Shown: positions 10,265-17,743 of the stretch, piece after piece
How positions within the stretch are numbered: position 1 is the stretch's first letter
Layout: each line of letters opens with the position of its first letter
From: Allorhizocola rhizosphaerae
Lineage (GTDB): Bacteria > Actinomycetota > Actinomycetes > Mycobacteriales > Micromonosporaceae
Assembly (NCBI RefSeq): GCF_003426775.1
Contig: NZ_QJUG01000021.1
Coordinates: 1 to 54,946, forward strand
Direction of reading: 5' to 3'
Length of the DNA: 54,946 nt
Position numbers and translations under genes: made by a program
The notes under the pieces: model-generated
The model's database searches: none
Told to the model about the DNA's origin: nothing
What the model saw: the letters and a program-made list of their open reading frames with translations, nothing else

Positions 10265-11662
10265 ATGGGCGGGCTCACCCGGCGCGCGATCATTGCCGGA
10301 GCCGCGCTCGCGGTGATCATCGCGGGTGCCTTCGCGGTGCTGCTCTCCTCGATCTCCCAGCTGCGCGAGGCACAGCTGCGGCTGGAGCGCTCGACCCAGG
10401 TGCTGGTGTCGGCGAACCGGCTCGAACGGCTGGTCGTCGACATGGAGACGGGCCTGCGCGGGTTTGCGCTCACCGGCGATGAGGACTTCCTCGAACCGTG
10501 GCACGCTGCAAGCGCGGTGTTCCCGGGCGAGGCGCAGACCCTTGCGAGCCTGGTGGCCGACGATCCCGCACAGCAGGCCCGGACGCGCGAGATTTCCGAC
10601 GCCGGCTCGGCATACATGCGCGAATACGCCATCCCGCTGATCGACACGGCCCGCCGCGACCCGGCCGCCGCCCGCACAACCCAGGTCACGCAGGAAGGCA
10701 AGCAACGCATCGACGCGCTTCGGGCGGACTTCGATGCCATGGTCGCCACCGAGCAGGCCGCCGCCGACAACCAGCGCCGCAGCGCCAACGAGTACGCCAT
10801 GCGCGCCACAGCGGCCGGGATTGCCGGGCTCGCCGGGTCGCTGCTCCTCATCGCCGCCTACACCGGATATGTGACCCGGGCGGTCGTCGCGCCGGTGCGC
10901 CGCGTTGCCGGTGCCGCGCAACGGCTCGCCGCGGGCGACCTCGGCGCGCGAGTGGCCGGCCGTGGCGTGGGCGAGGTCGGGGTACTGAAAAACAGCTTCA
11001 ACACGATGGCCGCCACACTGGCCCGCAACTCCGACGAGCTCGCCGCCTCCCGGCAGCGCATCGTCACCGCCGCCGACCAGGCGCGGCGGCGTATCGAACG
11101 CGACCTGCACGACGGCATCCAGCAGCGGTTGGTCGCGTTCGTGCTCGACACGCGGGCGGCGCGCGAGATGGTGTCGCAGGAGGACCGGCCGGAGCTGGCG
11201 GGCCAGCTCGACCGGCTCACGGCCGGGCTCGGCGAGGCGGTCAACGAGCTGCGGGAGATCTCGCGCGGCATCCACCCGGCGATCCTTTCCGAGGCCGGGC
11301 TTGCCGTGGCGCTCAAGGCATTGGGCCGGCGCAGCCCGGTGCCGGTCGAGCTGGACCTCGACGTTGCGGGCCGCCTGCCGGAGCCGGTCGAGGTGTGCGC
11401 GTACTACGTCGTGTCCGAGGCGCTCGCCAACGCGGCCAAGCACGCGCAGGCGTCCTTCGTGACGATCCGGGCGCATGCCCGGGATGGGTTGCTGCGTCTG
11501 GAAATCAGCGATGATGGTGTGGGCGGCGCGGCCTCCGGCAGGGGCTCCGGCCTTGTCGGGCTGACCGACCGGGTCGAGGCGCTCGGCGGCACGGTGACCG
11601 TCACGAGCCCGCCCGGCGAAGGCACGACCCTGGCCGCCGACCTGCCCATCGCCGCCAATTGA
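10265..11662 (+). CDS. CHASE3-HAMP sensor histidine kinase (HisKA_3 type)
   Basis: 465 residues from ATG 10265 (GTG 10262 in frame just before). A first transmembrane helix (about 8-30) is followed by an extracytoplasmic CHASE3 domain (LERLVVDMETGLRGFALTGDEDFLEP), a second helix (about 180-205), a HAMP domain (RRVAGAAQRLAAGDLGARV) and the NarX/DesK-type dimerisation helix RRRIERDLHDGIQQRL with the phospho-acceptor His. The ATPase ends with SEALANAAKHAQ (N box), DDGVGG and GSGLVGLTDRVEALGG. Partner of the NarL regulator encoded divergently. Confidence 0.95.
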   Translation: MGGLTRRAIIAGAALAVIIAGAFAVLLSSISQLREAQLRLERSTQVLVSANRLERLVVDMETGLRGFALTGDEDFLEPWHAASAVFPGEAQTLASLVADDPAQQARTREISDAGSAYMREYAIPLIDTARRDPAAARTTQVTQEGKQRIDALRADFDAMVATEQAAADNQRRSANEYAMRATAAGIAGLAGSLLLIAAYTGYVTRAVVAPVRRVAGAAQRLAAGDLGARVAGRGVGEVGVLKNSFNTMAATLARNSDELAASRQRIVTAADQARRRIERDLHDGIQQRLVAFVLDTRAAREMVSQEDRPELAGQLDRLTAGLGEAVNELREISRGIHPAILSEAGLAVALKALGRRSPVPVELDLDVAGRLPEPVEVCAYYVVSEALANAAKHAQASFVTIRAHARDGLLRLEISDDGVGGAASGRGSGLVGLTDRVEALGGTVTVTSPPGEGTTLAADLPIAAN

Positions 11663-11665
11663 CCT

Positions 11666-11790
11666 CTTCGGGCCACCCTCTTCGGGCCACCCTCTTCGGG
11701 CTGGCCTCTTTGGGTTGACCACTTCCGGTGGCCTCTTCGGGTCGGCCGCTCGGGTCGGCCGCTCGGGTCGCCTTTCTCGGGCGACCCCCT
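11666..11790. repeat. Cluster of short degenerate tandem repeats
   Basis: Directly after the kinase stop, CCTCTTCGGGCCACC is repeated with small changes four to five times, followed by TCGGCCGCTCGGG repeated in tandem. The tract ends where the second 61-bp palindromic element begins. It may serve as terminator-like or recombinogenic sequence; no gene is seen in it. Confidence 0.65.
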
Positions 11791-11793
11791 CCG

Positions 11794-11854
11794 GTCGATC
11801 ATGAAGTTAGTGTCACGACACGTCGTCGAGCATCGACGTAAGTTCATGATCGAC
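11794..11854. repeat. 61-bp palindromic element, copy 2
   Basis: Arms GTCGATCATGAAGTTA (11794-11809) and TAAGTTCATGATCGAC (11839-11854) pair at 15 of 16 positions around a 29-nt core. Same length and 48/61 identity with the copy at 9096-9156. It lies between the end of the kinase gene and the PrsW-like gene. Confidence 0.82.
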
Positions 11855-11928
11855 GCGAGAGGGGTGGGCTGCGTGGCAGAGTTTTACTGCTAGCTGGTAG
11901 GTGGGTTGGTGGGTGGCCGGGGAGACCG

Positions 11929-12879
11929 ATGGCTATGCAAACGCTGATGCTGAAGCCTATGGACCTCGCGATTCGAACCACACGTGTCGTGGCCGCGCCA
12001 CCGCCTGCCGCACGCCGGACCGGCCCGAGCTGGCTGAAGATCTTCTTCGGCGGGCTGGCCCTGTGGCTGGCGACCGTCGGTGTCACGTTTGCCACCGGCA
12101 ACGTCAACCTCGTGCCCACCATCATTCTCGTGGGCAGCTTCCTGGTGCCCGTGACCTTTGTGGCGTACGCGTTCCGGCACGCCGACGAGGTCGTGACCGC
12201 GCAGCGCATCTTCGCCGCGTTCATCTACGGCGGCGTGCTCGGCATCCTGGGAGCGTCCATTTTGGAGGCTGCGCTGCTCGCTCACGTCTCCGGCGTGGCA
12301 TACGTCGCCATCGGGCTCATCGAGGAGGCCGTCAAGCTCGGCGCGCTGTGGCTGCTGGCCCGGCGGCTGCCCTACTACACCAGGCGCGACGGCATGGTGC
12401 TCGGCGCGGCGGTGGGCTTCGGCTTCGCCGCGTTCGAAAGCGCCGGGTACGCGTTCAACGCCATGTTCACCAAGAGCGGCCTGTCGCTGCTCAACCTGGC
12501 CGAAACCGAAGCGCTGCGCGGGATCCTGACCCCGTTCGGCCACGGACTGTGGACGGCCCTGCTGGGCGGCGCGCTGTTCGCCACGGCCGCCTACACGAAA
12601 AAGCCGCGGTTGTTCAGCGGGGAAGTTTTCATCTGGTACCTCGTCGTGGCCGCGCTGCATGCGCTGTGGGACGCGTCGCAGCCGGTCGCGGTGTGGCTCA
12701 TGCTGGTGCTCACCGGAACGACCGCGCAGTGGACGATGGTCCGGCTGGGTGAACTGCCCGGTGTAACACAGGCGCAGCTTGACCTGTTCACGGTGCTCTA
12801 CTGGGGTCTGCTGGCCACGGTCGGGCTCGTCGGTCTGGTCCTGGTCCTCGTGCGCTGGCGACTGGCCAGACAACGTTGA
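11929..12879 (+). CDS. PrsW-family intramembrane metalloprotease
   Basis: 316 residues from ATG 11929 with GGGGAGA just upstream (ATG 11935 also possible). After a polar N-terminus of about 35 residues there are 8 or so hydrophobic segments. The PrsW hallmarks are present: IGLIEEAVKLG (EExxK), AAFESAGYAF (FxxxE) and LHALWDASQ (HxxxD), which would coordinate zinc within the membrane. PrsW of Bacillus cleaves an anti-sigma factor; the target here is unknown. It stands alone, with the 80-residue gene beginning 30 bp downstream. Confidence 0.88.
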   Translation: MAMQTLMLKPMDLAIRTTRVVAAPPPAARRTGPSWLKIFFGGLALWLATVGVTFATGNVNLVPTIILVGSFLVPVTFVAYAFRHADEVVTAQRIFAAFIYGGVLGILGASILEAALLAHVSGVAYVAIGLIEEAVKLGALWLLARRLPYYTRRDGMVLGAAVGFGFAAFESAGYAFNAMFTKSGLSLLNLAETEALRGILTPFGHGLWTALLGGALFATAAYTKKPRLFSGEVFIWYLVVAALHALWDASQPVAVWLMLVLTGTTAQWTMVRLGELPGVTQAQLDLFTVLYWGLLATVGLVGLVLVLVRWRLARQR

Positions 12880-12900
12880 TTCCTCGCGCCGGCTGGGTAA
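12875..12900 (+). promoter_or_regulatory. Possible sigma-B-type promoter
   Basis: GTTG at 12875-12878, a 16-nt spacer, and GGGTAA at 12895-12900 resemble the GNNT-N14-16-GGGTAY pattern of Streptomyces sigma-B-group promoters, with one deviation (final A). Transcription would begin within a few bases of ATG 12910, so the small gene would be nearly leaderless. Confidence 0.35.
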
Positions 12901-12909
12901 CCCGATGGC

Positions 12910-13152
12910 ATGACCAACGCCAAGAGTGAAGCCGACCGGGAGCTCGAAAAAGAGGAACGCCGCGACGGCGGGCCCAGCGAGACACCAGGGATGATGACGA
13001 CAACGGGGGGCAAGGCGGGCACGTCGATGCGCGTCAAGCCCGGACGCAAGAACCCGGGCAAGACCGCCCCGACCACCACGGGCGACGCCGGCAGCGGCGG
13101 CATGAACCCGCCCACCAGCGGCACCACCAGTTCGAACAGCAGCGGTGGCTAG
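12910..13152 (+). CDS. Small low-complexity hypothetical protein
   Basis: 80 residues. The N-terminal 20 are a charged helix-like stretch (AKSEADRELEKEERRDGG); the remainder is rich in Gly, Ser, Thr, Pro and Lys and looks disordered. It has no ribosome site but follows a sigma-B-like promoter with a very short leader, as leaderless actinobacterial genes often do. No known family. Composition resembles small stress-induced disordered proteins, but that is only a resemblance. Confidence 0.45.
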   Translation: MTNAKSEADRELEKEERRDGGPSETPGMMTTTGGKAGTSMRVKPGRKNPGKTAPTTTGDAGSGGMNPPTSGTTSSNSSGG

Positions 13153-13385
13153 CCGGTTTCGCCGCACAACGTATCGGGAATGCGGCCACCGGTGAAACCT
13201 GTCCCACGATTGTGGCACTGCTGGCGGGATGTTTTAGGTGCCCCAGGCGGGTGCAGGCTTGGGGCTTCGCCGGCGGAGCAGAGCGGAGTGCCACGGGGAA
13301 GGGCCCTTGCCGCCTACCCCGTTTCGGGCGCGGCAAACAGCCGAACGTGAGCAATTTCCGCCGGCGTTATCGACCGCGCTTGGCC

Positions 13386-13410
13386 GTTTGTCTTCGGTCG
13401 CGCCGGGTAC
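13386..13410 (+). promoter_or_regulatory. Sigma-B-type stress promoter upstream of the DUF6458 gene
   Basis: GTTT at 13386-13389, exactly 15 nt, then GGGTAC at 13405-13410: a full match to the GNNT-N14-16-GGGTAY consensus described for Streptomyces sigma-B. Start of transcription would be near 13417, leaving a leader of roughly 45 nt that contains the inverted repeat at 13422-13440. The rest of 13153-13385 holds no gene that I can support. Confidence 0.6.
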
Positions 13411-13421
13411 CCCATGCGATA

Positions 13422-13440
13422 GGCGAACATTCCGTTCGCC
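13422..13440. promoter_or_regulatory. Perfect inverted repeat in the DUF6458 leader
   Basis: GGCGAAC and GTTCGCC are perfect complements separated by ATTCC. Placed just after the predicted transcription start and 10 nt before the ribosome site AGGAGG, it could be an operator or an RNA hairpin affecting translation. It resembles a LexA box but has a 5-nt instead of a 4-nt spacer. Confidence 0.5.
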
Positions 13441-13463
13441 CGCCTATAAGAGGAGGCGACGAC

Positions 13464-13691
13464 ATGGGTATTGGCGCCAGCATCTTCATGATAGTGGCCG
13501 GTGCGATCCTCACGTTCGCCCTCAACCTGGAGGTCGGCGGGGTCGACCTGGACATTGTCGGCTGGATCCTCATGGTCGGTGGTGTCATCGGACTGATTTT
13601 CACCGCGCTGATCTGGGGGCCGCGCCATCGTTCCGTGGCCACCCGTGAACCGACCGAATACCGGCGGGTCGAGGAACGCTCAGACCTGTAG
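13464..13691 (+). CDS. DUF6458-type small membrane protein
   Basis: 75 residues from ATG 13464, 7 nt after a perfect AGGAGG. Two hydrophobic helices: GASIFMIVAGAILTFAL and IVGWILMVGGVIGLIFTALIW, joined by a short acidic loop (EVGGVDLDIV), then a charged cytoplasmic tail (EYRRVEERSDL). This layout and length match the actinobacterial DUF6458 family, of unknown function. The sigma-B-like promoter in front suggests stress induction. A strong hairpin follows the gene. Confidence 0.85.
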   Translation: MGIGASIFMIVAGAILTFALNLEVGGVDLDIVGWILMVGGVIGLIFTALIWGPRHRSVATREPTEYRRVEERSDL

Positions 13692-13705
13692 TGAGATACA
13701 CCTCC

Positions 13706-13744
13706 TGCTGGCCGCCGGGCGCGAGCCGTGCCCGGCGGCCAGCA
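13706..13744 (+). terminator. Strong hairpin terminator
   Basis: A perfect 15-bp stem, TGCTGGCCGCCGGGC (13706-13720) with GCCCGGCGGCCAGCA (13730-13744), and a 9-nt loop, 15 nt after the DUF6458 stop. There is no U-tract, which is common for actinobacterial terminators. It also separates this gene from the GH6 gene. Confidence 0.75.
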
Positions 13745-13767
13745 ACATGTTGGCATGCAGAGGAAAA

Positions 13768-14730
13768 ATGAAGCTCGCGATTCTTCTTGCCATCGTCGCG
13801 GCCGTGCTGGCCGCGTGCGCCCGCGCCGACAGGCCGCCGGTGACCTACGCGCCGCTGGTGCACCCGTTCAAGGGCGCGAACCTGTTCCACGACATCGAAA
13901 CGGCGGCCGCCGCATGGGCACGGGCCAACGGCGACCCCGATTGGGTCAAGCCGATAACCGATACACCGCAGGCCATTTGGCTCACTGCCCCGCGTGACCT
14001 CGACCGGCTGCCCGCTGTGATCCGCGCCGCGGCAAGCCAACGGGCGCTTCTGGTGTTGGTCACGTATTACGTGCCCAACCGGGATTGCGCGGGCGCCGCG
14101 AGTGGGGCACCGGACCCAGACTCCTATCTGGCCTGGATCGACCGGCTGGCGGACACGCTCGGTACCAACAAGGCAGTCATCATCATGGAACCGGATGCCA
14201 TCGCGGCCGACTGCTACACCGACGCTCGGGCACAGCTGTTGCGCGAGGCGACCTACCGGCTGGCGCGCGCCGGCCACCACCTGTATCTCGACGCCGGGCA
14301 CCCGAAATGGCGGCAGCCCGGCCAGGCCGCAGAACGCCTCATCGCCTCCGGAATCCAAGCGGCGCAAGGCTTCACCGTCAACGTGTCCAACCGGCAGACC
14401 ACCGCCGACAGCGACGTCTGGGCACGCGAGGTGTCCAAAATGACCGGCGACCGCGAGTTCCTCATCGACACCAGCCGCAACGGGCTCGGCCCACCCCCGG
14501 GAGACGAGTGGTGCAACCCGGCGCGACAGGGCCTCGGCGAACGCCCGACGACCGACCCGGGCACGGGCGCGGCTGCGCACCTGTGGGTCAAACGTCCGGG
14601 CGAGTCCGACGGGCATTGCGGCGGCGAGAGCACCTTCGGCTTCTCGCCACGTCAGGCCGCCACGCTCATCGCGAACGCTCAATGGGTACCAGAAAATCTC
14701 CGTCGGCGGGCCGGGAACGAGAGGGCATGA
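13768..14730 (+). CDS. Glycoside hydrolase family 6 (endoglucanase/cellobiohydrolase-type) lipoprotein
   Basis: 320 residues from ATG 13768 after AGAGG. The signal peptide MKLAILLAIVAAVLAAC ends in a lipobox (LAAC), so the enzyme is probably anchored outside the membrane. GH6 signatures in order: YYVPNRDCAGAASG (catalytic Asp region), VIIMEPDAIA (second conserved Asp), YLDAGHPKW, FTVNVSNRQT, FLIDTSRNGLGP, EWCNPARQGLGERPTTDPGTG and LWVKRPGESDG. Domain-only length with no cellulose-binding module. GH6 enzymes cut beta-1,4-glucans by inversion; the true substrate could be cellulose or another beta-glucan. Confidence 0.93.
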   Translation: MKLAILLAIVAAVLAACARADRPPVTYAPLVHPFKGANLFHDIETAAAAWARANGDPDWVKPITDTPQAIWLTAPRDLDRLPAVIRAAASQRALLVLVTYYVPNRDCAGAASGAPDPDSYLAWIDRLADTLGTNKAVIIMEPDAIAADCYTDARAQLLREATYRLARAGHHLYLDAGHPKWRQPGQAAERLIASGIQAAQGFTVNVSNRQTTADSDVWAREVSKMTGDREFLIDTSRNGLGPPPGDEWCNPARQGLGERPTTDPGTGAAAHLWVKRPGESDGHCGGESTFGFSPRQAATLIANAQWVPENLRRRAGNERA

Positions 14731-14774
14731 CGGCGTGGCTGGTCGGGTGGAAGGTTAGACCATACTGGTTTGCC

Positions 14775-15104
14775 ATGGACTTAGCTGAGTACCAGCGGGG
14801 CGCCCTGCGTACCGCCGCTCCACGTGACAAGAGGAACGAGCTGCTCCATCTGGTGCTCGGGCTTGTCGGCGAGTCGGGGGAGATCGCGGAGAAGTTCAAG
14901 AAGTGGGTCCGCGACCTCGACAGCGACGAGTCGCGGATCGACCGGGCCGACATCGCCAAGGAACTCGGCGACGTGCTCTGGTATGTGGCGGTCCTCGCCG
15001 ACTACCTCGACCTGTCGCTGGACGACATCGCGACGGCCAACCTGGCCAAGCTGGCCAGCCGCCAGGGCCGTGGCGTGCTGAGCGGCAGCGGCGACAACCG
15101 CTGA
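14775..15104 (+). CDS. MazG-like nucleotide pyrophosphohydrolase
   Basis: 109 residues from ATG 14775 (weak upstream GAAGG). The MazG core EKFKKWVRDLDS and the metal-binding ELGDVLWYVAVLAD motif are present, with GLVGESGEIAE before them giving the ExxE-12/28-ExxD arrangement of all-alpha NTP pyrophosphatases. It likely hydrolyses non-canonical or excess NTPs to NMP and pyrophosphate. It starts 44 nt after the GH6 stop without an obvious relation to it. Confidence 0.88.
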   Translation: MDLAEYQRGALRTAAPRDKRNELLHLVLGLVGESGEIAEKFKKWVRDLDSDESRIDRADIAKELGDVLWYVAVLADYLDLSLDDIATANLAKLASRQGRGVLSGSGDNR

Positions 15105-15127
15105 GCCAGGGTGGCCTAGCCCATAGT

Positions 15128-15142
15128 TGAAAACGGTTGTCA
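15128..15142 (+). promoter_or_regulatory. Zur-like operator upstream of the methyltransferase gene
   Basis: TGAAAACGGTTGTCA is an inverted repeat centred on a single base (GAAAAC / GTTGTC, 5 of 6 pairs) and resembles actinobacterial Zur/FurB boxes. TTGAAA at its left end could be a -35 element, so binding would block transcription of the gene beginning at 15192. Confidence 0.45.
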
Positions 15143-15191
15143 TTATGTATTAGGGTGATCTTCGGCCGGCTGGCGTGTGGAAGGGACCCTG

Positions 15192-15965
15192 ATGACGATA
15201 AACGGGATCGCATGGCAGGAAAGCTGGGACCGCCAGCAGGAGGCCTACATGCCCGACCGTGAGCACCGTTTCACCGCGATGCTCGACGTCGTCGAGTCCA
15301 TCAACGACGGCCGTCCGCCGGTCATCCTTGACCTGGCAGGGGGGACCGGATCGATCTCCCTGCGGGCACTGCGGCGCTTTCCGCACGCCCATGCCACGCT
15401 GCTCGACCTCGATCCGGCTGTCTCGGCCATCGCCCGCGCAAGCCTTGACCCCGAACGATCCACGATCGTGGCGGCCAACCTGCTCAGTCCACAATGGAGC
15501 GAATCGTTGCCGCGTCACGACTACGACGCGGTGCTTACCGCGACCGCGCTGCACTGGATCGCCCCGGATCGGCTCACCGCGCTCTACGCCGAAATTCGCG
15601 ACGTGCTGCGCCCCGGCGGAGTCTTCATCAACGCCGACCACATGCCCGACGACGGCCTGCCCGAGCTGAGCAGCCGTGTCGCCGCCTGGGAGCAGGCCCG
15701 GCGGGAGGCCCGCTGGGCCGCGGGCGCGGTGCTTTCATGGGCGGCCTGGTGGGAGCATGCCGCCAAGGATGCACAGCTCGGACCGCTGGTCCGCGAGCGC
15801 GAGAAGATCTTCGCGGTGCGGCACTCGGCCGAGTCCTACCCGCCGGCCTCGTGGCACCTGCAAACCCTGCGGTCGGCCGGTTTCGCGGAGGTCGGCCTGG
15901 TGTGGCGTGGCGGGCAGGACGCGGCCGTGGCCGCCGTCCGACAGGATGGCGCGGATCGGACATAA
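15192..15965 (+). CDS. Class I SAM-dependent methyltransferase
   Basis: 257 residues from ATG 15192, preceded by AAGGGA at ideal spacing; the GTG/ATG codons just upstream are less well placed. Rossmann methyltransferase motifs: VILDLAGGTGSIS (motif I), ATLLDLDPAV (acidic end of beta 2), YDAVLTATALHWIAPD (motif IV) and LRPGGVFINAD (post-motif). The C-terminal half has an insert rich in Trp and Ala (WAAGAVLSWAAWWEHA) and ends ESYPPASWHLQTLRSAGFAEVGLVWRGG. Substrate unknown. The Zur-like site in front hints at zinc-dependent expression. Confidence 0.9.
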   Translation: MTINGIAWQESWDRQQEAYMPDREHRFTAMLDVVESINDGRPPVILDLAGGTGSISLRALRRFPHAHATLLDLDPAVSAIARASLDPERSTIVAANLLSPQWSESLPRHDYDAVLTATALHWIAPDRLTALYAEIRDVLRPGGVFINADHMPDDGLPELSSRVAAWEQARREARWAAGAVLSWAAWWEHAAKDAQLGPLVREREKIFAVRHSAESYPPASWHLQTLRSAGFAEVGLVWRGGQDAAVAAVRQDGADRT

Positions 15966-15991
15966 AGCCTGCCTGCCGTTGATACATCTAC

Positions 15992-17743
15992 GTGGGTACA
16001 TTGTGGGGCGTGCCGGAAACCGCAGTACCCGATGAGGCATGGTCGCCCGATGCCTCCGGACCCCGAACCGCCAACCCACCGTCCTATGTGGAGCTTGCGG
16101 GCTACACCGACTTCACACCCGTCGCCGCCGGCGGGGAAAGCACGGTCTATCGCGCGCTCCAGGTCGGCCTCGACCGCCCGGTCGCGGTGAAGATTCTGGC
16201 CGCCGGCCCGGACGGTGGGGAAGACCGGTCGGCCAGGTTCCAGCGGGAGCTCGAGATCACCGTGCGGCTCGGCCGCGCGCACCCGCACATCGTCTCCGTC
16301 CTCGACACGCGCGTCCTGCCCGACGGGCGGCCCTGCATTGTCATGGAGTACTTCGACGCCGGTTCACTGTACGACCAGCTGCGCGCCCGTGGCCCGCTGC
16401 CCGTCGCCGAGGTGATCGCGATCGGCGTGGTCATCTCCGACGCCCTCGCCTTCGCGCACGCCCAGGGTGTGCTGCACCGCGACGTCAAGCCGCAAAACAT
16501 TCTCGTGCTGCCGACCTCCTACGTGCTGGCCGACTTCGGGCTCGCCCGCCGCGCCGACGCCGGTCACTCGGCCTCGATGGAGTTGTTCAGCTACCGGCAC
16601 GCCGCGCCCCAGGTGCTCGACGGCGAGCTTCCGGACGCCGCCGACGACGTCTACTCCCTGGGGTCGACCCTGTTCACCCTGCTCGACGGGCGACCGCCGT
16701 TCGCCGCAGATGATCCCGACTCCGACAACCCGCTTGCGTATATCCGAAGGGTCCGCACCGCGCCTCCGAGAGAGATAAGCATAAGGGGGGTGCCGGACGG
16801 GCTCGCGGCGATCATCAGGCGATGCCTGGCCAAGCGGCGGGAGGAGCGTTTCCCCGACGCGACAAAGCTGCATGCCGCGCTGTCGGCCCTTGGGACCGAG
16901 GATCGCGCATGGGCACCCGATGCCGCGCCAACCGGCTCGAAGCCCGCCGTGCCACCGACCGAAGTGGCGCCCGCAGTGGTGGCGAAGGCCGCCGTGGTGC
17001 CACCGAACGAAGCGGCGCCCACAGTCGTGGCGAAGGCCGCCGTCGTGCCACCGACCGGACCATCACCGCAGCAGCCCGCGCCGTCCGAGCCGACGATGCC
17101 GGTGGAGTCGCTTGGCAGGAGCATGTGGTCGATCGAGTCGTCCCCGGAGGTGCTCTGGGTCGACCGTTCGTCAAATGCCGTGCTCGCCGGTGTGCGTCCT
17201 GAAGCCCCCGCCGAAACTCCCGCCGCCCCACCGGAGCCCCGCCGCCGCTCGGGCTGGCCGCGCCTGGTCATCCTCCTCGGGATCGCGGTGCTGCTGGGCG
17301 TTTTGGCGACGGTCACGATCGTGTGGGTGAGCGGGCTCAACACCGTCGCGCTGCCGGGCCCCAGCGCAACGCCCGCCACCGACGACCCCGGCCGCCCGGT
17401 CCCGTCGTTCAGCGGAGCCCTGTCACCGGAGAACTCCGGCCCGGCACGCGTCGACGATCCAGCCATCGCGCCGCAGATCACCCGGCTCACCGACCGGGGC
17501 ACGTCCTTCGAGGTGACGTGGTCCGATCGCAGCGGCGGCAAGGCCGTGTTCGTCATCGTCGAGATCGTCGGCACCGAGGGCGTGCCGCTGACCCAGGTCG
17601 GCGCGGGCAAGACGAGCGCCATCGTGGACGGGATCGAACCGGGCAGACCCTACTGCCTTGCGGTGCTCGCTGTCACCGAGGCCAGTCAGGGCATCTCGCC
17701 CTTGAAGTGCACCGGCGTGCGCGGCAGCCGCCCGGCGCGCTGA
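15992..17743 (+). CDS. Transmembrane Ser/Thr protein kinase with extracellular beta-domain
   Basis: 583 residues from GTG 15992 (GTG 16010 is an alternative). Kinase domain about 35-305: GGESTVYRA loop, VAVKIL (Lys67), VLHRDVKPQNIL (Asp164), DFGLARR (181-187), AAPQVL in place of APE, DDVYSLGSTLF. A Pro/Ala linker follows with PPTEVAPAVVAKAAVV repeated twice, then a transmembrane helix (about 425-450) and a fibronectin-like outer domain (ITRLTDRGTSFEVTWSD ... GRPYCLAVLAVTE). There are no PASTA repeats. The gene is tail-to-tail with the transglutaminase-like gene (58-bp overlap), and this kinase/MoxR/DUF58 arrangement recurs in actinobacteria. Confidence 0.92.
   Translation: MGTLWGVPETAVPDEAWSPDASGPRTANPPSYVELAGYTDFTPVAAGGESTVYRALQVGLDRPVAVKILAAGPDGGEDRSARFQRELEITVRLGRAHPHIVSVLDTRVLPDGRPCIVMEYFDAGSLYDQLRARGPLPVAEVIAIGVVISDALAFAHAQGVLHRDVKPQNILVLPTSYVLADFGLARRADAGHSASMELFSYRHAAPQVLDGELPDAADDVYSLGSTLFTLLDGRPPFAADDPDSDNPLAYIRRVRTAPPREISIRGVPDGLAAIIRRCLAKRREERFPDATKLHAALSALGTEDRAWAPDAAPTGSKPAVPPTEVAPAVVAKAAVVPPNEAAPTVVAKAAVVPPTGPSPQQPAPSEPTMPVESLGRSMWSIESSPEVLWVDRSSNAVLAGVRPEAPAETPAAPPEPRRRSGWPRLVILLGIAVLLGVLATVTIVWVSGLNTVALPGPSATPATDDPGRPVPSFSGALSPENSGPARVDDPAIAPQITRLTDRGTSFEVTWSDRSGGKAVFVIVEIVGTEGVPLTQVGAGKTSAIVDGIEPGRPYCLAVLAVTEASQGISPLKCTGVRGSRPAR

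Noticed and set aside
13422-13440. LexA (SOS) box
   Set aside because: Actinobacterial SOS boxes have a 4-nt spacer between CGAAC and GTTCG; here it is 5 nt, and the downstream gene is not an SOS type.
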